NCBI RefSeq assembly: GCF_964340395.1
Contig: NC_135557.1
Location: forward strand, 18,332,625 to 18,396,624
Reading direction: 5' to 3'
DNA: 64,000 bases
Origin: Glandiceps talaboti
Taxonomy: Eukaryota > Hemichordata > Enteropneusta > Spengelidae
Shown: piece after piece, positions 1 through 15,913 of the stretch
Layout of the letters: each line of letters begins with the position of its first letter
Numbering within the stretch: position 1 is the first letter of the stretch
Made by a program: the position numbers and the translations under genes
The notes under the pieces: generated by a model
What the model was told of the DNA's origin: nothing
The model's input: only the letters and a program-made list of their open reading frames with translations
Databases searched by the model: none

Positions 1-2143
1 AAATTTAAGATTAAACATAAACAATACCAGTAAGAGTAATTCAATAATTGGAATTATTTGAGTTAGAAATGGTCAATTCCATATATTACCTGTCAGTAAA
101 CATTTAATGTCCGCTGTACGGAATGAATTGTCACGTACGCATAAAGCAATGTCGTGATATGATGAATATGTTTGGTTTTTCATCTAAATCTCACTATTAG
201 TATATTTCATACCTGTTGAGAAGATCACAACACTATATGCAATACTTGTTATGGTAACGGCACGCGAACCAATCAGCGGATGTAAACAATCTTTCCATAT
301 TGCAAAACAGATTGGTGTCGTACTATTGTGGACATCGTATAGTGTTACAAACTTGCAGTGAATGTATCGAAAAAGAAACTTTTAATATGCGATTTCATAC
401 ACGTAAGTGCGCTCTCAAATTTATCATTAGTCTTTTTTCAATTCAATTGAAAATAAGTATGGGGACTATAAGAACATTGTTATTGTATATTACGTAGGTC
501 ATAGGAAACGACGTCCATTTTAATATATATTCGTTGAATATTTTCCCATTTTACATTGAATCATCTATCTGCTGTCTGCCTGTCTGTCTGTCTCTGTCTG
601 ACTGCCTGTCTGTCTGCCTGCCTGCCTGTCTGTCTGTCTGTCTTTACACTTATGACCCATACATACATGATTCACTCAAAAGGTATACGCTAGTCTGGTA
701 TCCTTAAGTTGCAATTTGATATACATTTTTTATATGTGGGTCAGAATGATTGACATTTGACGGAATAGATGAAGAACATTTTGTTTCATTTCTAGTCTTA
801 CTTTAACTGACAATCTCTTGTTTTACTCAATGTTGAACCTTTCACTTGATATCTGTCTTGTCCACGTATGGTTAGTATATCCTTCACGTATCTCATCGAC
901 ATTCGCCAGCAATCGTGGTACATAAAAAGAGAGAAGTTTAACAAATCAAATATTTATTACTATCTTGTGTAAAGGTGTTGTATGAGAATGAACAGATCGG
1001 GGTTAACCTCAATAAGTACCGACGCATTAAGTTTAACTATAGGTGATGGCGAATTGAAGTGTCAATAAATATACATGTCGCTTATCTAATCACAGTTCAC
1101 ATTGTATCACTAACATATCTTAAACTGGACAAATGGAAACAAATGTCTTCATCTGTTTTCAGAATAACAAGTGTTTTTAGCTTATTACCAATAAATCATG
1201 AAGTGGCCTTATGATTTTACCTTCATACATATATAATACATTACTCGCGGTGTTGAAGAACTATGGGGAATACAAACGCTTACCATTCTGATTGTATAAC
1301 CCTAGCTACAGGTATCCGAGGGTTTGTAGTGGAATGCCGATGCATGACAAGCTCACAGTCATAAAATGTATCTGTTTGAATTTGAAAATAATACCAATTT
1401 TTCGATTAAAACGCAATATCGACAAGTTAGATTAGCGTGTGTATATGTGTATATGTATATAATGTTAAGATATGGATGGTTTCATTAACCCTATATAAAA
1501 ATACACACATTTATGCTCATTAGGCAGGCTGTTGTTATATATCGTTGCCAATACAGGTCTTTCAACGTATACAGTATACCGTTTGTTGGCAGCGAATGTT
1601 ATCTTTCATCATAAGGTTGTGAACCTTTGTAACATCTTGCAATATAAAACTAATTGATTTCACACTCGACTGCAACACCAGTAAGGCGTTACAAAGTACA
1701 TTTATTTTGTGTCAGCTGATCAAAATGTTATCGTACTTATTTGGTACCATGTAAGATTTGAATTGGCTAAGTCATTACACGGTAAGGAACCATTTCAATC
1801 AAAATTAATTATTTGCACAGAATCAGGAATGAACGTTCAAAGGACAGAACTTCAAATTAAAATAAAGTTGACCAGTGCATCGCAATGATGAGTATTTTTT
1901 GTCGGCGCAGTGATATCATAACATGAATTGGGGAGTATTAGTAGCCTCCTCAGGCGGTACCAATTATTATTCAAATCCCGAGGGTATACGTATGTAATGG
2001 AAATCTTGTTTGTATCAGAAAACAGAAACTAGGGTAATGAGTAAATGGGAATTTGTTTTAGAATATTACAAATAAATCATAATAATTGCCTTTGAATTGA
2101 TATTGAAATGTTATTCAGTGTATATACCAAGGTTTATATATAT
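1..2143. other. No gene seen; AT-rich intergenic DNA
   Basis: I find no exon with coding features or splice context here. The one short open frame near 300-497 has no recognisable motif and is likely chance. A CTGT/CTGC tetranucleotide tract lies at about 574-641. Confidence 0.5.
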
Positions 2144-3895
<1,752 letters not shown>

Positions 3896-4247
3896 GTCAT
3901 TGACTAGACTGTCGACAGTCGCTCGCGCCTTTTTTCCCCAAAGTTTTATCTAAACTCCGATCCAGCGCAACACTAGTCTAATCGCAAACTGATATCGAGG
4001 GCCGAAGGCCCGAGTTGGGCCTTCGCAATACGGCCCTCGAAATCAGTTTGCGATTATACTATTACTAGTGTTGCGCCGGACCGGAGTTTAGATAAAACGT
4101 AGGGAAAAAAGGCGCGAGCGACTGTCGACTCGGGCCTTCGGCCCTCGATATCAGTTTGCGATTAGACTAGTGTTGCGCCGGGTCGGAGTTTAGATAAAAC
4201 TTTGGGGAAAAAAGGCGCGAGCGACTGTCGACAGTCTAGTCATTGAC
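3896..4247. mobile_element. Foldback MITE with 9-bp target site duplication
   Basis: The element spans 3905-4238. Its ends are inverted (TAGACTGTCGACAGTCGCTC at the left, its reverse complement at the right). It is bordered by the direct repeat GTCATTGAC at 3896-3904 and 4239-4247. Inside, a module containing GTTTAGATAAAAC, TAGTGTTGCGCC and GGGCCTTCGGCCCTCGA-like palindromes appears three times in alternating orientation. It has no coding capacity, so it must have been moved by another element's transposase. A 9-bp duplication is within the range known for Mutator-like and Merlin elements. GC content is clearly higher than the flanks. Confidence 0.85.
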
Positions 4248-5019
4248 CTGTATGACACAGATGTCGTAGCGAACACAAATGTGTATGTCTGCACTTATCC
4301 GAGGCACTTTTTCATTCCTTGTTCCAATTTTCTTCAATTGTTGTTATCTAATTTATCTAATTTCAGGTAAAGGTAAAACACCTTGACCTCAATAAAATGA
4401 AAGTCGATAACATCAATAGAGGAAGGGTTGTAGTATATACTGATTATATCTGTAGGTTTACTTCAATATCTTCCGGAAATTGAAAAATTTCCAGGTTAAT
4501 CGCTTAGGTCATATACTTTTTTCATACGTAAATGACATGACAAAATCAACCAACGTCGTTACGTCTACTTAGTCTATATGGACCATGACTACCTCATTAT
4601 ACATAAAATGTATTACTCAAGAGATATATGGGCGCGAACGGAATTTTCAGCAATGGTGTAAATATAAAGCATGATATAACTGTAGAACTGGGATATTTTC
4701 TCATTCCTTCTTCGGTCACAGCTGTCTGTCAACTGAATGTTACGACTGCATAAATGCTAGTCATTGGAGGTAAGAACAACTTTATGTCGAAGCCTAGCTC
4801 TCAGCTATTGTCCTCTCTCTAAATTAGGTTTGTGCATGACTGTATTTGACGTGTGAATATTCTTCTTTTTCTTCCTCTTCGCTGTCGCCTCCGTGGTCGG
4901 CCTGCTTTCCACGTTTCTCTCTTGCATGACTGTAGTGTACATTTAAAGGGCCCCTCAGTGGAAGTTCATTTTAAAGTACATATGCACCACGTACAATACT
5001 CATTTTATAGTTATTTAGT

Positions 5020-5062
<43 letters not shown>

Positions 5063-8000
5063 TGCATTTTTATTTAAGTATAATCTTTTATGGCAGCCTT
5101 TAGAGCCTTGTCTAAGGAAACTAATATAAGCGCTTGTTTTCATGTTACCAAATAATTAAACGATGTACATTATACAGGGTAATTTATGCGACATTTGACT
5201 GGGGAAAGCATCATTGATGCCGTCTTTTAGCATCAACAACCATTACTGAAACAATCCGATCTGCACGTTCAATTTTACTATCTGCAAAGTGTGGTGCGGC
5301 TTGATCCGTATGCTTCTCGTCGAGTACGTTTAAAATACTCTAAACTTAAATACACTCTAAAGTTGCAAGGGTTATTCATCAAAATATTGTAAATTGTTTG
5401 ATGAAGTGTTTGATACGGGTTTATATTTGTAGTAGATTCAAGTGCTTTCTCATAGTGATTATAAAAGTTCCTTATCTATAAGATATTCATCTTGTCTTTA
5501 TACATAATTGTATTACTGTAATTTCGTCTTGTTAGTAATTCCCTCCTAGTTGCGATCGTCCAGTACGTTAGTTCCAGAACGATTTCACTGTCAGCAATTC
5601 ACATGTATAAAATCCCTATGGATAATTAAATTCCAGGCTTTTGCCGCACTGTATTTATGTAGAGAATCCCGTAATAAGCAAATTAGGTGGTTTTGAAGTA
5701 GGCGTCCCACAAAGCATCGCGTCAATACTAATTCTAACCAACATGCAAATATCACCTTTCTCTACTACTAGAAGTGTGAATTGGCGAAACTAATTGATGT
5801 ACGCCATTGAAATGAAAGTAATTTCACATTCATCAGGGCATGAACCATTCACAAGTGTTGCCACTCTTCAAAAATGTTCTAATTAACTGCTTGTCATAAA
5901 CTTCAATAAAGCTTTATGAAAATTGTCACTATCAATTTTGTCTTGACGCAATTGTAAATGCACACGGTGCGCTGGCAAGTTTTTGAAATTCAATGAACCC
6001 CTCGAGTGTTAACCCCTTCGCATTATGCTAGACCGACCATTCGATGTGTCTATCTAACTGTTAAGAAAGGATTCCCTCATAACCTACTTTGTCATGTTTG
6101 TATATGTATGTAGATGTTCAGTACAGCAAATTATATTAACACACACACAACACTTACAATTGTTTTAGAAATTAGTCTTAGTGCACATAAACTACATCGA
6201 AAAATGAATACATAATTGCGTCAACATGTTTCACTTAAAATTACCAATTTATGGCTTGGTATTTAATTGGGTTTATTTTGAATATCTCACGAGTGAAACT
6301 TCAGGCCAAGACCCGTGTACCTAATCTGTTGACGTTTTGTTTTATTTCACGTACACCACTGTGACGCCATGCGCACATATTTCCTTAATCTTGCATCAAG
6401 ATAACTATCTCTATAACAAACTCCAACGGGCAACTGTTCATTTTCATCTCTCAATATGTGTATACAAGGTATAAATAAGCTAATTAAAAGTTCAGTCTGA
6501 AAATAATAATTTACCATACTTCAAAAAAATATATGTTATTACAATGTAATTGTACTTCACTAACAGCTGTTTAGTACATGTTATTCTCTTGTGGTGACAA
6601 GTACCTTGAGTAGTACCTTTATCTTAAAGAAGAAAGTGTGTGTTTGTTAGTTTTATAGGTAAAGGAGAGCTAGTTTGTGTTTCAAAAAGGTCGATATCAG
6701 GTAATGCTTTTGACAGAAATGTTATCTGCACTGAATCGTCAGCTGGAAATAATCAGGCAAACCCACTCTGTGACATGTAAAGGCCTTTCTGTAAGTACTT
6801 CTGGTGACATGATACACGAGTTGTATTTGAACCACTTTAAAAACTAAGAAATTATCAGTTCATAATAATGTCTAACCATCTATTCTGTTTCTTTTTTAAC
6901 TTCATCAGTGTCATACCAAGAAAGCCATACATTTTAACATTTTTCCTCATTCACTTACATTACGGTCCTGTGGTTCATAATATTACGGGTGATCTTCATT
7001 ATTTAAATAATGGTGTCTTTGAGTGTATGCATTTCGTCTGCAAACATTTGCATAAGATATAGCATAGTCTTAACGATACATCTGAATGTTATGATGCTAA
7101 CAAAGGTATTTGAACTATTTATACTTTCAAATTCAAGAAGAAACATATGTCGGCAGTACATTCAATATTTATATACTACAGTTGTTGGGTTGATGCAAAC
7201 CTTGGCTGATCATAGCGCATTTATTCATAGAATTACAATTGCATGTTGTATGGCACATTTTCGAGTTCATTCGATGAATTACAGGCACCAGCTGAATTAT
7301 TCACTAAGGTTGTGACAGAGTGGATTTTCCAGCCAATATTGATAGACATCAAAATCTTAAACTCATGGTGTAGTGTGAGTAGAACTTGTATGAACTAGGA
7401 ACGTGTAGTAGTAAATACTTCAAATGAAGAACAGTGATATAAGATAATTAAATCTGAACATTAACTATGACGTACTTTGAAATAAATGTTATTTATGATA
7501 GTAGCAAATCAATCGCCAACCATGTTGAAATATGTTAGCAGCATTCTTATATTCAAGTGTGAAGTATTCTTACCCGGCCCGTTAAAAGACGAAATATGTA
7601 ATTGCTTCAGTAATTCACAGCGAATTCATAAAAGTTTCGTATTTATACACAGTAACATTATCTTAATATCATCATGTTCATTCATAAATTATACTCGTGA
7701 AATGCTTCTAAATGTCAAGAGAGGATCATGCATCTATCTTCAATGCTATTGAATTAGTAAACAATTACAGTAATAATTCAAGCTGTCTTTTCTTCACGGG
7801 GAGGACTTCGCAAAAATAGATTTCGCTATCAAGGTTTTCGAACGTTTGCTCTTTGAGTAAAATGTATGCTATATTCTGAACCTCATAAATATTTATTTTA
7901 AGTATGTACATTTTAATCTAGTAACAGTAAATTTTAGTATCCATGGTAGTTCCATCGTCGTAGCGCATCACTCAAATGACCGGGACGCACATATAAGTGA

Positions 8001-11000
8001 AAGTACGGTGTTACGATGACATACACACTCTACATAATGTTACGGAAGGATGGTTTTACAAAGTAACACATCACTGCATGAATCGTAAAGTCGAAATAGC
8101 AATTCTCCAAGTTAGAGGTACAAAAGGCTTAAGCTAGAAAGTATACTTTATGTACAACACCCTTCATTTATACATACAGGAATTGTATATACCCGGTAAA
8201 GTGTACATCAGGGGGTCAGAATAAGCATGCTGAATAATAGGGTTTACCGTGTTTCTGAAAACTAATCTTGTACCTTGGGTAAAAATAGAAGAGGTTTGAA
8301 CTCACATACTAATCAAACATTGCACCTCAAGGTATAACACTTTAGCGTATATGATCACTCCCGTGAGTTAAATGAATATAATAGTTTGGTTCGTAGATCT
8401 AAATAATGATGAATGGTGCTGTTGAACTAATGAGTTATCTCTACGCTGTGTTTACATTGGCCTCAAAACATTATTTTTCGTTTTGGTTAGGCAGTTTCTA
8501 CACATGATTTCATAACGAATGGAATATTCCTTCACATTATCAAATGTATGGGACATTATTGTAATTTTAGGCAATGTCCTTTCATCTTTCTGTGTAGTTT
8601 TGATGCGCACTCATAAGAATTATTAATTTAAACACAAGAGGATTGTATTGCAGCATGATTAAAAGGATAATGACGATTTTCTGAATTAGCCGAAGAACAA
8701 TTCTTAAGGGAGATATATACTAATTCATTAATCCTTCAAGTGTTTCAAAGGTCGGACTTCCTCTCTGGTAATGATAGAGGCATATATCTTGCTTTAATCT
8801 CCTCGTGGGAAATAATCGTAAAACCTGTCCTAGATCCTGACTGATTCAGATATATGCGTGCGCATGTGCATGGCAGGATATAAAGAGAGTGCCAACATGC
8901 TTTGGTTGCAGAGTTGTCTTTTAACTTTAGTGTTCGACTACATCAACTATCGTTATAATCTGTTTGGCTTGATGATATCTGGTATCGATACTATGTGATA
9001 AGGGTAGAGAGTCACCCATATTATCGACATTGGACTTCGAAAAAACTGCTACGTCGTTTTTTGGTGGCATACAGTAAGTATACGATGACATTTAAAAACT
9101 ATTATTGGCTATGTTATATTTGTCCTCATGTTCCATTAGCCGAAACTAAAGTCTTCTTCTTAAAGGGCTTTTTCAATTCCAGGTCATCACATTAGTGTTA
9201 TATTAATATTCTTTTGTTCTGGCTCGACGTTTTCAACAGCTCTTCCGAACACCAGGGTATGACATCTAAATATTAATTCTAATCTGAGTCTTTAAATTTC
9301 AATGTATATAAATAGTGTAATGATTTATCTGCATTTTGAAATGTATCTGCTATCTTGCACAATACTATTACTGTTAATATCACAGGATATCGCTAAAACT
9401 GTGTGTATGTGTGATGGTTTACTCTCTACTACAATATACGTACGTCAACACGCCATAAAATACTGACGCACACATTAACAAATGGAATCCATATACGAGC
9501 AACTGTTCCACATTTTTACAAGTAACGTCATCTTGCACGCATAAAGTTGTGATTCATAAATGGTAGACAGCCACAGTAGGAGTTTTATGAATATGATATT
9601 GTCTAAAAATGACGTGTATATCACATTTCTAATATACATAACATACATGTTTAAATGTAGTTCTTTTACAGATTACGTTAGCCTGTACAGTTTATGATAT
9701 ATGCTTTTTTGACAAACTATATTTAGAATCAAATTTGCGCTAGGGCAGCGAGTTTGTTTATCGTTATAACAAGGGCATCATTACATTTATTTCTGAAAAT
9801 TTTGAAATATATCAACTAGAGAATACACTCAATTTTGTTGATATTTTAAGTCGATAACTGCAGTATCTTTATAAAACAACACCTCGCTGCATTGTATCAT
9901 ACTGATGTTTAGATTTAGCTAGAGACAGCAATACTTTATGTGTACTCACAATCTGTTACACAGATGAAACAGCTGACCCGTTATTGATATGTAACTGCAT
10001 TAATTATGAATATTTATCTGTCTTCGGTTTTTAAAATGAAACGCCATGGCTTGTACATGTAAATCAGTCCATTGATATTCGCTTAAATGATTTCAAAGGC
10101 TGCTAAATGTTATTAGTAGGCATGTACCATATAAATATATGCATCTTTGATTAGCATTATGCGCTCACTTTATCTCTACGTACTAGAAATAAATACGTGC
10201 CACATCGGACATTGTCTCTTACCAGGATCATGATTACAAACTGGTTATCTTGAGAAAAGAAAGAGTAATGAAAAGCTAGTAATTGCGATACACAATGTAG
10301 ACAGCAGTATTATTAGGTAGTTCATCAGTCAGTGATAAACTATGGGCTATTACATTTGATCGGTATAAAAGAAAGGTATAAAACATTTAGAGATGTTTCA
10401 TGTCATAGATCGTAAGAAATATATCATTTGATAACTTCGGAGAGGATTTTTTCTAAAGTATAAACTTCTTATGTTTGTTACATTGAATCGTTTACTTCAG
10501 TGGCGTAAGACATATATGGTGAACACAAACCAGGTCATATGAGGCAACATATGGTAGGTACTCATGCGTGCCGATGGATTAAAAGCAATAGTATATTTAG
10601 ACAGTACAGTATGTTTTACAGATGACGGTTTTAGCTCTCGGCTCATCTATGTCAACAAAACATAGCAAGTCGATGATTGTCCTGCAGGTGAATTGTCACA
10701 CAGATAGCCAAACACCAATCTACACAAACAGGCCCGACACACATACATAAACATCCACACACGTACATGTACGTTATGATGTACATACACACATACATAC
10801 ACACATACACACATAAATACATACATACATACATACATACATACATACATACATACATAATAATCAGAAATATGTCTTCTCCCAGTCATTAATTATTATT
10901 TGCTCCTACAATCACGCCTTCAAGTCTAGATGTGATCTCTATAAATGTTTTAAGTTTATGGAGAGATAAAACTCTTTCTTATTTGTATCAGCCGATGTTT

Positions 11001-13350
11001 CTATTGTTAATAACCTAACGTATGCTATGTGATTGACATCCTTGATTTAATAGGTAAATGTACGTACGTGCGTTTATGTGTTTGACGTTGAACATGGTGG
11101 TACGAACCATTGTCTTGACAACCAAACAAAACACTGGAATTCTGTTGAAAACATAGCTACAATATGGAGTTCACTCAGGTTTATGACAATGCATAGATGC
11201 AAATATTAAAAATGGGGACACTGTCAACGAAGTAAGAAGCATGCACACATACAAGTGTTTATGAAATGTGTGACGAATTTGCCACTTTAGATATCTGTTC
11301 ATTAAATTAGTGTAATCCGTTACGGTGTGACATAAACATTACATAGATTAATGTGTTAAGCCCAATGATAAAATCCATCCAATATACTACTTACTTGGAA
11401 AACCGCTGTTAACGTTATACACATTACATTGCATCTCATGCCATTTCAGCAAAAGCTACACACCTAATATCAAAAGCTTACTATTTCCTTCAAATCAAAT
11501 CTATAATAAATTGGAGACACAGTCTTGAATAGAGTGGCACTTCTTACAACAAACAGTAAGATTAGGTTTACTATATGTATTAAATGAAAACACGTTTCGT
11601 TAAAGACAGGAGCTTATGTTTCAATTTCTTGGTGAAATCGTATTTCATGCAAGACAGAACAACATTGCTTCAAGTGTGCTTAGGAATATAATTGTTGACT
11701 ATACAAGACATGTGATAGAGATTACACCGTGTTAGTAGTGAATGAATTTGATGAGTTTATTTCGATTCGTTCCGATTGTTAAACTATAGACGGTATGTCT
11801 TTTCTGAGTTTGCATTGGTGGGTGTAAAACTTATAAGAAACTAGTTTTCACACATGCAAAGCATACACGTGTACCTTATTATTGGATTTGTTCCTTTGTA
11901 TTTGTCTTTGGAGTTTGTTAGGGTTGGGAGGGGGTAGCGTAAGCGTGTATGCTGTTTAGTGTGTGACTATGCTTGACACGGACATGTCAGCGTGGTACTG
12001 CAGTAACGTGGCGGGTTTACAGATAGTGAAGTGCTCTGTTTTAACGTTCTTGTAGGTTTATTTGTTCGCAAAATGTATTGAAATAGTTGATATCCCTGGC
12101 AGCACGAACTGCCGATGGTAGTAGGTTCCATTAGCAGACTCATACGCATTTAGTTATCGAACTGCAGACTGTATACCTATCAAAAGTTTGTCCTGTCGAA
12201 TAGAAAACTCACAAAAACATTATATTTTCAAAAAGCTATCGAATTGCTGTTCGCTTATGACTCAACAACTTAAATATCTAATTGTTATCTATTGTAAGTG
12301 TAAGTTTTGTTAGAGTGGAGTTTGTGTGTATATTGCTTAATTTAATATGTAGATTATAGGACTGCAGGAAATATATTCATTCAAGTTTTCACCAACAGAC
12401 ACAATTTTTTTTCCAAAGCTTGAAATGTTAACTTTATAAATGAGTAATCGTCTTGTTTACTTTTTGTTATCTGTGGTGTTTTGTTCGATTTTAAGTGGAT
12501 ATGGTATGCATACTGTTGAAATATAATCTCCCCTAATTATACCCACACGTACACGTACCACACTTCTGTTATCGTATTCACACTCTCCGACTGATAACAG
12601 CTCTCCATGAATGATGTTATCCACCAGTAATTACCAATAATAACCACAGGTATGTCGACATATGCATAAATCATAACGTATAAATCACTATGGTAACTAC
12701 CTGTGGGACACTTGCGTACTTCGAATGGTTTGATAATCCCCGTATATATATTCATAACTTGGTGTATCGTCCCGTATGAAATAATATCCATATATATTAA
12801 TTGTTTCTATTAAATTCCCATGGGGTACATATTCCCCAAGATGTTATGCACGATTGAAAACACGTTATCACTGTAATGGAACGCGGCAATAAACCCTTGA
12901 AAACCATATTTCATCATTTATGGAGCTCTCAATTAACTCAAAATTAGGCATGATAGATAACATTTTTTTGAAAATGTCACAAACGTGTCATAGTAATGGC
13001 TTATCATCTACTAATTAATTTAATACCCATCGTAATAAAAAAAATCAAGGTGGCATTAATGCAGAAAATTTAAAGGTCTTCATTTGATGGAGTGTGTTGC
13101 ATATGGCTTGGCTGCTACAGTGGTTATGTGATTATTATAAGCTTGGTCAAAAGCTCCAGTCGAGAGTCGAGTAAAGGGTTGAATCCATCCACCATCAGGG
13201 TCGATCAATCGAATGTGATTATCTCGTAGTTGCCTTTTACTGATCATTAGGTATTGTATATGATATTTATAGAGGTTGTGTTGAAGGATGTGACATAACA
13301 ATTGTGGATTCCCAGACTTTTTTGATTATTTACAATTTGTTTTGTCTTTC
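4248..13350. other. 9 kb without a supportable gene
   Basis: I looked on both strands for exons with splice context and known motifs and found none. Several open frames of 60-107 codons exist (for example 7010-7315 and 7486-7752 plus), but they show no domain, signal peptide or codon bias that I recognise. Simple repeats present are (CA)n at about 5024-5060 and (ATAC)n at about 10,770-10,859. Upstream exons or enhancers of the GPCR that follows could lie here. Confidence 0.45.
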
Positions 13351-13415
13351 CTTGTAGGTTTATCTTTCTCTCGGTACTCATAGTTATCAAGGCTGCTAGG
13401 ACAAGGTCCTTCATA

Positions 13416-14585
13416 ATGGAAATTGAAGGGAAAAATTCAACGGATTTGAACATTACCAGTGGTGAAAACACGCTAGCTGCGACGGAGCCATTTGTTTCAA
13501 CCTCTGTTAGGTTTACACTATACGGTATTTGCATAATCCTTATTGTCGTTGGTAACTTAATGGTAATCATAGCTGTCTTTTTGGACCCGAAACTTCGGAA
13601 ATCACCGACAAATACACTAATTGTCTCGCTTGCCGTTTCTGATCTTCTGGTGGGTTCTTACTACATTCCGTCTTTAATGCTATGGGAAGAGGCAACACAC
13701 TTAATGGTAAACAAATTTATATGTACCATTGATGGCTTCATCCAGTTAACAAGTACTGGTGCAAGCGTCTTTTCGCTCATCGCTATTGCTTCGGATCGAT
13801 TCAGAGCAATTGTAACGCCGTTCAAACCAAAGATTACACGTACTCAAGCCACTGTTATGATTCTTGTTGCCTGGACCTGTGCAATGTGTTATGCGTCCTA
13901 TATTCCAGTAATATACGGATACCAAAGTTACGTAATGGTAATTGACAACGAAACAGTTGTGTCATACTACTGTTACTGGAAGCCTGGGTATGACCTTGGA
14001 GTATTTCGAACGGTCGACATTGTTGTACTCTTTCTTCTCCCACTTATTATTTTATGCGGACTGTATGTGCCGATGGTTTACAAACTACGGTTCGGTGCGC
14101 AACCTGTAAGTACAACAGGAAACAAGAAAAAACGTGCAATTAAAATGCTCTCAATGGTTGTTATTCTATTCTTTTTGATGTGGTTGCCGTATTATGTTTT
14201 CTACCTGCTTGCAATTTATGGTGATATTCGCAATGCAAATATTAACGTACGGGCATATGCACTGGTAGCAATGTTTCTAAATTATTCCAACAGTTTCGTC
14301 AACCCCATCATTTATGCATGCTTTAATGATAATTTTCGAAATGCGTACAAAAACGCTATATTGTGTCGTCTGTGGAAGTCAAGCATACGAATCTTTCCAA
14401 CAACTGAAGGGGATTCATCCCAAACGAACCCAGCAAGGAACGTCGATCAAATATATAATATGCCATCACGAAACACGCTCCTTACGACAGCAGCAAATAC
14501 AACAACTGCTAGTAGTGTTATGTCACACCCCTCTCATTCTCCTCCTAGTTTTATTCCTACTAAATACGTCCATTCTGAAGCGTGA
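13416..14585 (+). CDS. Rhodopsin-class neuropeptide GPCR, NPFF/SIFamide-receptor-like
   Basis: A 389-residue seven-transmembrane receptor encoded in a single exon. The N-terminus carries glycosylation sites N7-S-T and N12-I-T. Class A landmarks are all placed: N47 in TM1, LAVSD with D76 in TM2, C103 at the top of TM3 and C186 in extracellular loop 2 (the conserved disulfide), D127-R-F at the base of TM3, W153 in TM4, P209 in TM5, W256-L-P in TM6, and N296-P-I-I-Y in TM7. Intracellular loop 3 is short and basic (NKKKRAIK). The tail is Ser/Thr-rich. DRF in place of DRY, followed by RAIVTPFKPK, resembles NPFF-type receptors, so an RFamide-like peptide ligand is the best guess. Galanin- or QRFP-like identity is not excluded. 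Because TTCCTTGTAG at about 13,350-13,358 looks like a splice acceptor, a 5' UTR intron is likely upstream. Confidence 0.85.
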   Translation: MEIEGKNSTDLNITSGENTLAATEPFVSTSVRFTLYGICIILIVVGNLMVIIAVFLDPKLRKSPTNTLIVSLAVSDLLVGSYYIPSLMLWEEATHLMVNKFICTIDGFIQLTSTGASVFSLIAIASDRFRAIVTPFKPKITRTQATVMILVAWTCAMCYASYIPVIYGYQSYVMVIDNETVVSYYCYWKPGYDLGVFRTVDIVVLFLLPLIILCGLYVPMVYKLRFGAQPVSTTGNKKKRAIKMLSMVVILFFLMWLPYYVFYLLAIYGDIRNANINVRAYALVAMFLNYSNSFVNPIIYACFNDNFRNAYKNAILCRLWKSSIRIFPTTEGDSSQTNPARNVDQIYNMPSRNTLLTTAANTTTASSVMSHPSHSPPSFIPTKYVHSEA

Positions 14586-14808
14586 TACAAAACGTGCAGT
14601 TAACGTTAATTTTCAAAGAAAGAAATATGAAAAGAGAAGTAAAAATATTTCTTTTTTTTAACCCCGCTCGCTGCAATTACAGTATTAATTTGTCAGAAAG
14701 CCAACAATATCGTAACAGGAATTTGTTAAACTATCAAATGTTGGACAATAAGTAGTACATAGATAAGTTAATATCATAGTTTCAATTCGATTAATATTCG
14801 AAGCAATT

Positions 14809-15158
14809 AAGGTGGTTATAAGGATGAGAGTTGGGTATTATTTTTGATTTTTAATTTATAAAACCGTGTCATCATGGAGTCCTACTTGAAAAATTGATGT
14901 GTAACAGTATAGACCAAATCTGTGTTTTATAACTGAATACATTGCATTTTTTAAATATGTGTAAATAGGTTTGTTATTGTATGTACAATAACAAACATTT
15001 TACACATTTAACAATATTGTGCAATTTAGTGAGTTGCAAACAAAGACTTGGCATATGTTGATTCACATTGATTTTTCAAGTGGGACGCCATGATAAAATA
15101 GTTTTATAAATTAAGAATCCAAAATAAATACCCAATCCTCATCCATATGACCACTTGA
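14809..15158. mobile_element. Foldback (MITE-like) element downstream of the GPCR
   Basis: Sequence from about 14,809 (GGTGGTTATAAGGATGAG) runs into an imperfect reverse complement ending near 15,158 (CTCATCCATATGACCACTT). The two halves match across roughly 150 bp each and meet at a palindrome containing TTTGTTATTGTATG/CATACAATAACAAA near 14,970-15,000. It has no coding capacity. It may supply part of the receptor mRNA's 3' end, since it begins only about 220 bp after the stop. Target duplications are not clear. Confidence 0.65.
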
Positions 15159-15159
15159 A

Positions 15160-15881
15160 AAGGAAAACATTTACAATTTCAAGGGGACGACCGACAACCG
15201 TATTTCTAAAGAATGCGCTCGAAAATAAATTCTTTAAACTGTGACTGTTACTTTGTCTAAGAAAACTCCAACCTATTCTCAGTGAAAATCATTGAAAAGA
15301 ATATGGTGTCACCGTACAATTGTTTGAAATGGGTCAAAATTGATATAAACATTTAGTCATTTTAGAATCCAATATGGCCGCTGAATACTGTGGTATCGCT
15401 ATGTGATAATTAAATATTAACAATGTCCTTGAAAACGTGATGGTGAACTCAAAACTTTCTCTCAATATTCCAATAGGACCACGTACAAGCTTTCGTATGG
15501 TAAAGTTTGCAGAGAATTTAAGAACTTCGATTTTCAGGAAAATTCTTCCTAGAGTTGTATTCTACCTTAATTTATCCTGTAAATAATTATATAAATAATC
15601 GAAGCTATAATATTATTATTTTTCTATCTTCTTTATGCTACCTTTCCTATTGTATTGATTACGAATAACGTGTCTGTAAATATTTATATTTTTTTCTTAT
15701 TTATCCGATTGTAATTTAGTTTACAAAATATAAGTATATATCCGATAATTCATTGTACAATAAGACATGTGATATTAGCAATATGATATAAAGTATAGAT
15801 TTCATATTTCATTAAAAAACTAATTAAACTGTATAAGTGAAGCGGGAGTTCCTGTTCGACTAAAATATTCCTTGTTATTCA

Positions 15882-15913
<32 letters not shown>

